Of a stretch of 7,813 nt of DNA, positions 5,368-7,813 are shown piece by piece. A model generated the notes under the pieces. It did not search any database. It was not told where the DNA came from and saw only the letters and a list, made by a program, of their open reading frames with translations. Made by a program: the position numbers and the translations under genes. The stretch comes from Acidimicrobiia bacterium (GTDB taxonomy: Bacteria > Actinomycetota > Acidimicrobiia > Spongiisociales > JAHEDJ01). The stretch covers positions 1 through 7,813 of the forward strand of contig JAUVQS010000068.1 in NCBI GenBank assembly GCA_030598025.1, in the 5' to 3' direction. The stretch's first letter is position 1, and each line of letters begins with the position of its first letter.

Positions 5368-7143
5368 ATGGCATTCATGCGCGAAGACATCGAGAGAGTG
5401 CGGTCGGCGACGAATATCGTCGATCTCGTCGACTCGGTAACGACGGTGCGCAAGCGCGGACGGTCGGTCAAGGCCATCTGCCCTTTTCATCAAGAGAAGA
5501 CTGCCTCGATGTCTATTGACGTGGCCCGCGGTCTCTACCACTGCTTCGGGTGCGGAGTAGGCGGAGACATCTTCAAGTTCGTGCAGGAGACCCAGGCCTT
5601 GGATTTCTCGGAGGCAGTCGAGTTCCTGGCCGCCCGGGCGGGGATCACGCTGCGCATCGATCACAAGGCGGCGCAACGGCGTGGAGAGCGTCAGGCGCTG
5701 ATCGAAGGAGTCGAGAAGGCGGTCGACTTCTTTCACGATCGCCTCAAGAACGCTCCCGACGCGGCGTCCGCCCGCAGCTACTTGCGGGGCCGTGGTTACG
5801 ACGGCGACGTTGTGGATCGATTCCAACTGGGTTACTCACCTGCCGACGGCTGGGATGCGCTTGTGCGTTTCCTCAAGGACAAAGGAGTGACCGAGAAATC
5901 GATGCTCGACGCCGGGTTGGCAGCCAGGAATCAGCGAGGGCGGCTGCGCGACTGGTTCCGGGGACGGATCATGTTTCCCATCTATGACATCAGCGGTTCG
6001 CCGGTCGGCTTCGGAGCCCGTTTGCTGGATGGGGAGGGACCGAAGTATCTGAACTCACCGGAGACCCGCATCTATCGCAAGGCTCAGCTGCTCTACGGCC
6101 TCAACTGGGCCAAAGCACCCATCACTCGTTCGGGCTACTCGCTGGTCGTTGAGGGATACACCGACGTCATAGCGCTTCACCTGGCGGATCTACCGGTCGC
6201 GGTCGCCACCTGTGGAACGGCGCTGGGGGAGGAGCACTTCGATCTGTTGCGGCGGTTCTCTGAGCGTATCGTGCTTGCTTTTGATGCCGACGAAGCCGGC
6301 GTGGGAGCTGCACTACGCGGTGATGAACTGTCAACACCGGCGGATCTCGACCTCGATGTTCGGGTTGCTCTTATGCCTCAGGGAGCGGATCCGGCCGATC
6401 TGGTGCAGTCCGACCGTCTCGACGAGCTTCGCGAAGCCGTCGACTCGTCTCGACCTCTTCTCGAGTTTCGAATTGACCGGGAATTGGAGCGGCACAATGT
6501 CGAAGAGGCGGAAGGACGTGCCAGGGCGGTGCGCGCCGCCGCCCGGCTGATTGCTCGCCAATCTGATGAGATCGTGCGTTCCGAGTATTCGCGGAGAGTG
6601 TCTCGAGCCACCGGTGTCGACATGTCAGCAGTGCTGCGGGCGGTACAGGGGGCGCTCAGATCCGGCGATGATCGGCCTGAGAGACGTCGTGAGGCAGTTC
6701 AATCACCGGCTGTTCGTCCACGTTCCACGCTGTCCGGCCCCGAACTGGCCGAGCGTGAGTTGCTACGTTTGATGCTCGCCAACGATCGCCGGGTGTCCGC
6801 CGAAGATCTCGAACTGGATCTGTTCACTCTTCCCGAGCACCGTGCCTATTTCGAGGCGGTGATCCCCCTGCTCGAGTCGACCCCTGCAGGAACTGTGATA
6901 GATCTCGAAGCTCTGCCCGACGGGTTTGGTGCCGAACTGCGATCGGTTGTTCTCGACGATTTGCCGCTCGATCATGATCCCAAGGCGCTAGTGCGCCGGC
7001 TCGAACGATGGCGAATCGAACGGCAGATCGGGGAGATCCGGCATCGAGTCGATTCAGAACCGGCCGGATCAGAACCCCATTCCAATCTGTTGAGAGAGTT
7101 GATAGCTTTGGAGCGACGCAAACGAGAGCTGGATTCCGAGTAA
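5368..7143 (+). CDS. dnaG: DNA primase DnaG
   Basis: This 591-residue replicative primase makes RNA primers at the fork and works with the DnaB helicase. The N-terminal CHC2 zinc-binding domain has ligands Cys38, His41, Cys59 and Cys62 (CPFHQEKTAS, then YHCFGCG). The RNA polymerase core includes WFRGRIMFPI (196-205) and YLNSPET with YRKAQLLYGL (227-245). The TOPRIM domain has the catalytic glutamate in EGYTD (262-266) and the metal-binding acidic motif FDAD (305-308). After a polar linker (about 430-455), a helical C-terminal region (about 457-591) fits the helicase-interaction domain. Length is close to the usual 580-640 residues. The frame extends 28 codons upstream to 5284, but that extension overlaps the divergent glycosyltransferase start and lacks family sequence, so I chose the ATG at 5368, just before the conserved REDIERVRS (the ATG at 5377 is also possible). 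The next gene, a primary sigma factor, starts within the stop codon (TAATG). All catalytic and zinc residues are intact. Confidence 0.96.
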   Translation: MAFMREDIERVRSATNIVDLVDSVTTVRKRGRSVKAICPFHQEKTASMSIDVARGLYHCFGCGVGGDIFKFVQETQALDFSEAVEFLAARAGITLRIDHKAAQRRGERQALIEGVEKAVDFFHDRLKNAPDAASARSYLRGRGYDGDVVDRFQLGYSPADGWDALVRFLKDKGVTEKSMLDAGLAARNQRGRLRDWFRGRIMFPIYDISGSPVGFGARLLDGEGPKYLNSPETRIYRKAQLLYGLNWAKAPITRSGYSLVVEGYTDVIALHLADLPVAVATCGTALGEEHFDLLRRFSERIVLAFDADEAGVGAALRGDELSTPADLDLDVRVALMPQGADPADLVQSDRLDELREAVDSSRPLLEFRIDRELERHNVEEAEGRARAVRAAARLIARQSDEIVRSEYSRRVSRATGVDMSAVLRAVQGALRSGDDRPERRREAVQSPAVRPRSTLSGPELAERELLRLMLANDRRVSAEDLELDLFTLPEHRAYFEAVIPLLESTPAGTVIDLEALPDGFGAELRSVVLDDLPLDHDPKALVRRLERWRIERQIGEIRHRVDSEPAGSEPHSNLLRELIALERRKRELDSE

Positions 7144-7813
7144 TGCATGAGGTTATCGAGGGAGTCATCACCGAGCTGACCAAGCGCGGCCAACAGCGCG
7201 GCTTCCTGACCATGGCCGAGGTACAACAAGAACTCGAGGAGGCCGAGGCTCCCGCCGACGCCTTTGAGGCCGTGGTCGATCGCTTACGCGGCGTCGACAT
7301 TCGCATTCGAGAAGACGGACCGCAGGTTTCCGATACGACGATGGCCGATGAAGAGCGGATCTCTCTGTCAGATCCGGTGCGGATGTATCTGCAGGAGATA
7401 GGTCGATACCGCTTGCTCACCACTCAAGAAGAGGTCGAGTTGGCGATGCGGATCGAAACCGGGATCCGGGCCAAACGCCAGTTGGCCGATCCTGAGGCAG
7501 GCATCGAAGATCTGACGACCGAGGATCGGGCCATCCTGGACCGCGAGGTCCGGCAGGGTGCCCGCGCTCAGAAGCAACTGGTTGAGTCGAACCTCCGCCT
7601 CGTTGTTTCAATCGCCAAGAAGTATGTGGGTCGCGGTATGGCGCTACTCGACTTGATCCAGGAGGGGAACCTGGGATTGATGCGGGCCGTCGAGAAGTTC
7701 GATTACCGCAAGGGATTCAAGTTCTCGACCTATGCCACGTGGTGGATCCGTCAGGCCATCACCCGCGGCATCGCCAACACCGGCCGGACCATCCGTCTGC
7801 CAGTGCACGCCGG
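7143..7813 (+). CDS. rpoD: Primary RNA polymerase sigma factor (RpoD/SigA), N-terminal part, 3' truncated
   Basis: The first 223 residues of a group 1 sigma-70 factor, which directs RNA polymerase to housekeeping promoters, are visible before the window ends. Residues 1-60 (VIEGVITELTKRG, then RGFLTMAEVQQEL) look like a compact region 1.1. Region 1.2 follows at DPVRMYLQEIGRYRLLT (77-93). A short linker (about 105-142) leads to region 2: VESNLRLVVSIAKKYVGRGM (147-166), DLIQEGNLGLMRAVEKFDY (170-188, core binding) and the -10 melting and recognition segment KFSTYATWWIRQAITR (193-208). Region 3.0 begins at RTIRLPVHA. Regions 3 and 4 lie beyond the edge. The start overlaps the dnaG stop by one base (TAATG) without a clear Shine-Dalgarno sequence, so translation is probably coupled to dnaG. 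The presence of region 1.1 and the dnaG linkage favour the primary factor over an alternative group 2 factor. The long basic or alanine-rich N-terminal extension of many actinobacterial SigA proteins is absent. Confidence 0.93.
   Translation, partial: MHEVIEGVITELTKRGQQRGFLTMAEVQQELEEAEAPADAFEAVVDRLRGVDIRIREDGPQVSDTTMADEERISLSDPVRMYLQEIGRYRLLTTQEEVELAMRIETGIRAKRQLADPEAGIEDLTTEDRAILDREVRQGARAQKQLVESNLRLVVSIAKKYVGRGMALLDLIQEGNLGLMRAVEKFDYRKGFKFSTYATWWIRQAITRGIANTGRTIRLPVHA

Noticed and set aside
5311..5826. A 172-codon N-terminal extension of the glycosyltransferase frame
   Set aside because: It is antisense to the zinc-finger and core regions of dnaG, and family similarity begins only at the ATG at 5310.
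3841..7143. The possibility that the glycosyltransferase, VIT, thrC and dnaG region forms a novel accessory or defence system
   Set aside because: All four are recognisable housekeeping or metabolic families with intact key residues, and there are no mobile-element, repeat-array or nuclease signs. Their adjacency needs no special explanation.

Overview
The window is an ordinary chromosomal segment of a high-GC bacterium, most likely an actinobacterium of the Acidimicrobiia type. The evidence for this is the high GC content, the actinobacterial style of the DnaG C-terminus and of the sigma factor linker, and several gene starts that have a TANNNT box 7-9 nt before the ATG and no Shine-Dalgarno sequence. 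The taxonomic assignment is an inference from protein style and has not been tested by a search. Every stretch longer than about 60 nt is covered by a gene, so there are no long empty regions.

Layout: (1) 1-1180, plus strand, holds the end of one inner-membrane permease and all of a second. Both belong to a sugar ABC importer resembling the alpha-glucoside (AglF/AglG) type, and they overlap by ATGA. (2) 1211-1738, plus strand, encodes a small hydrophobic membrane protein of unknown function. (3) 1746-5310, minus strand, holds three co-directional genes. In the direction of transcription these are a sucrose-phosphate-synthase-like GT4 glycosyltransferase, a VIT1/CCC1-type iron/manganese transporter, and a threonine synthase. 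The threonine synthase converges tail-to-tail on the small membrane protein gene with a 7-nt gap. (4) 5368-7813, plus strand, holds DNA primase dnaG and, overlapping it by one base (TAATG), a primary sigma factor (rpoD/sigA) truncated by the window end. This is a reduced form of the classical macromolecular-synthesis operon.

The glycosyltransferase and dnaG are transcribed divergently from a 57-bp gap. Both starts, and the start of the VIT transporter, look leaderless or nearly so: TACCAT, TACACT and TACAAT lie 7, 9 and 7 nt before their ATGs. In contrast, the second permease and threonine synthase, which are probably internal operon genes, have clear GGAGG/GAGGA ribosome binding sites. No mobile element, CRISPR array, tRNA or rRNA was seen. 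I found no convincing new multi-gene system. The points most worth checking are the leaderless start pattern, the product of the glycosyltransferase, the compact sigma factor, and a small imperfect tandem repeat between the VIT and threonine synthase genes.
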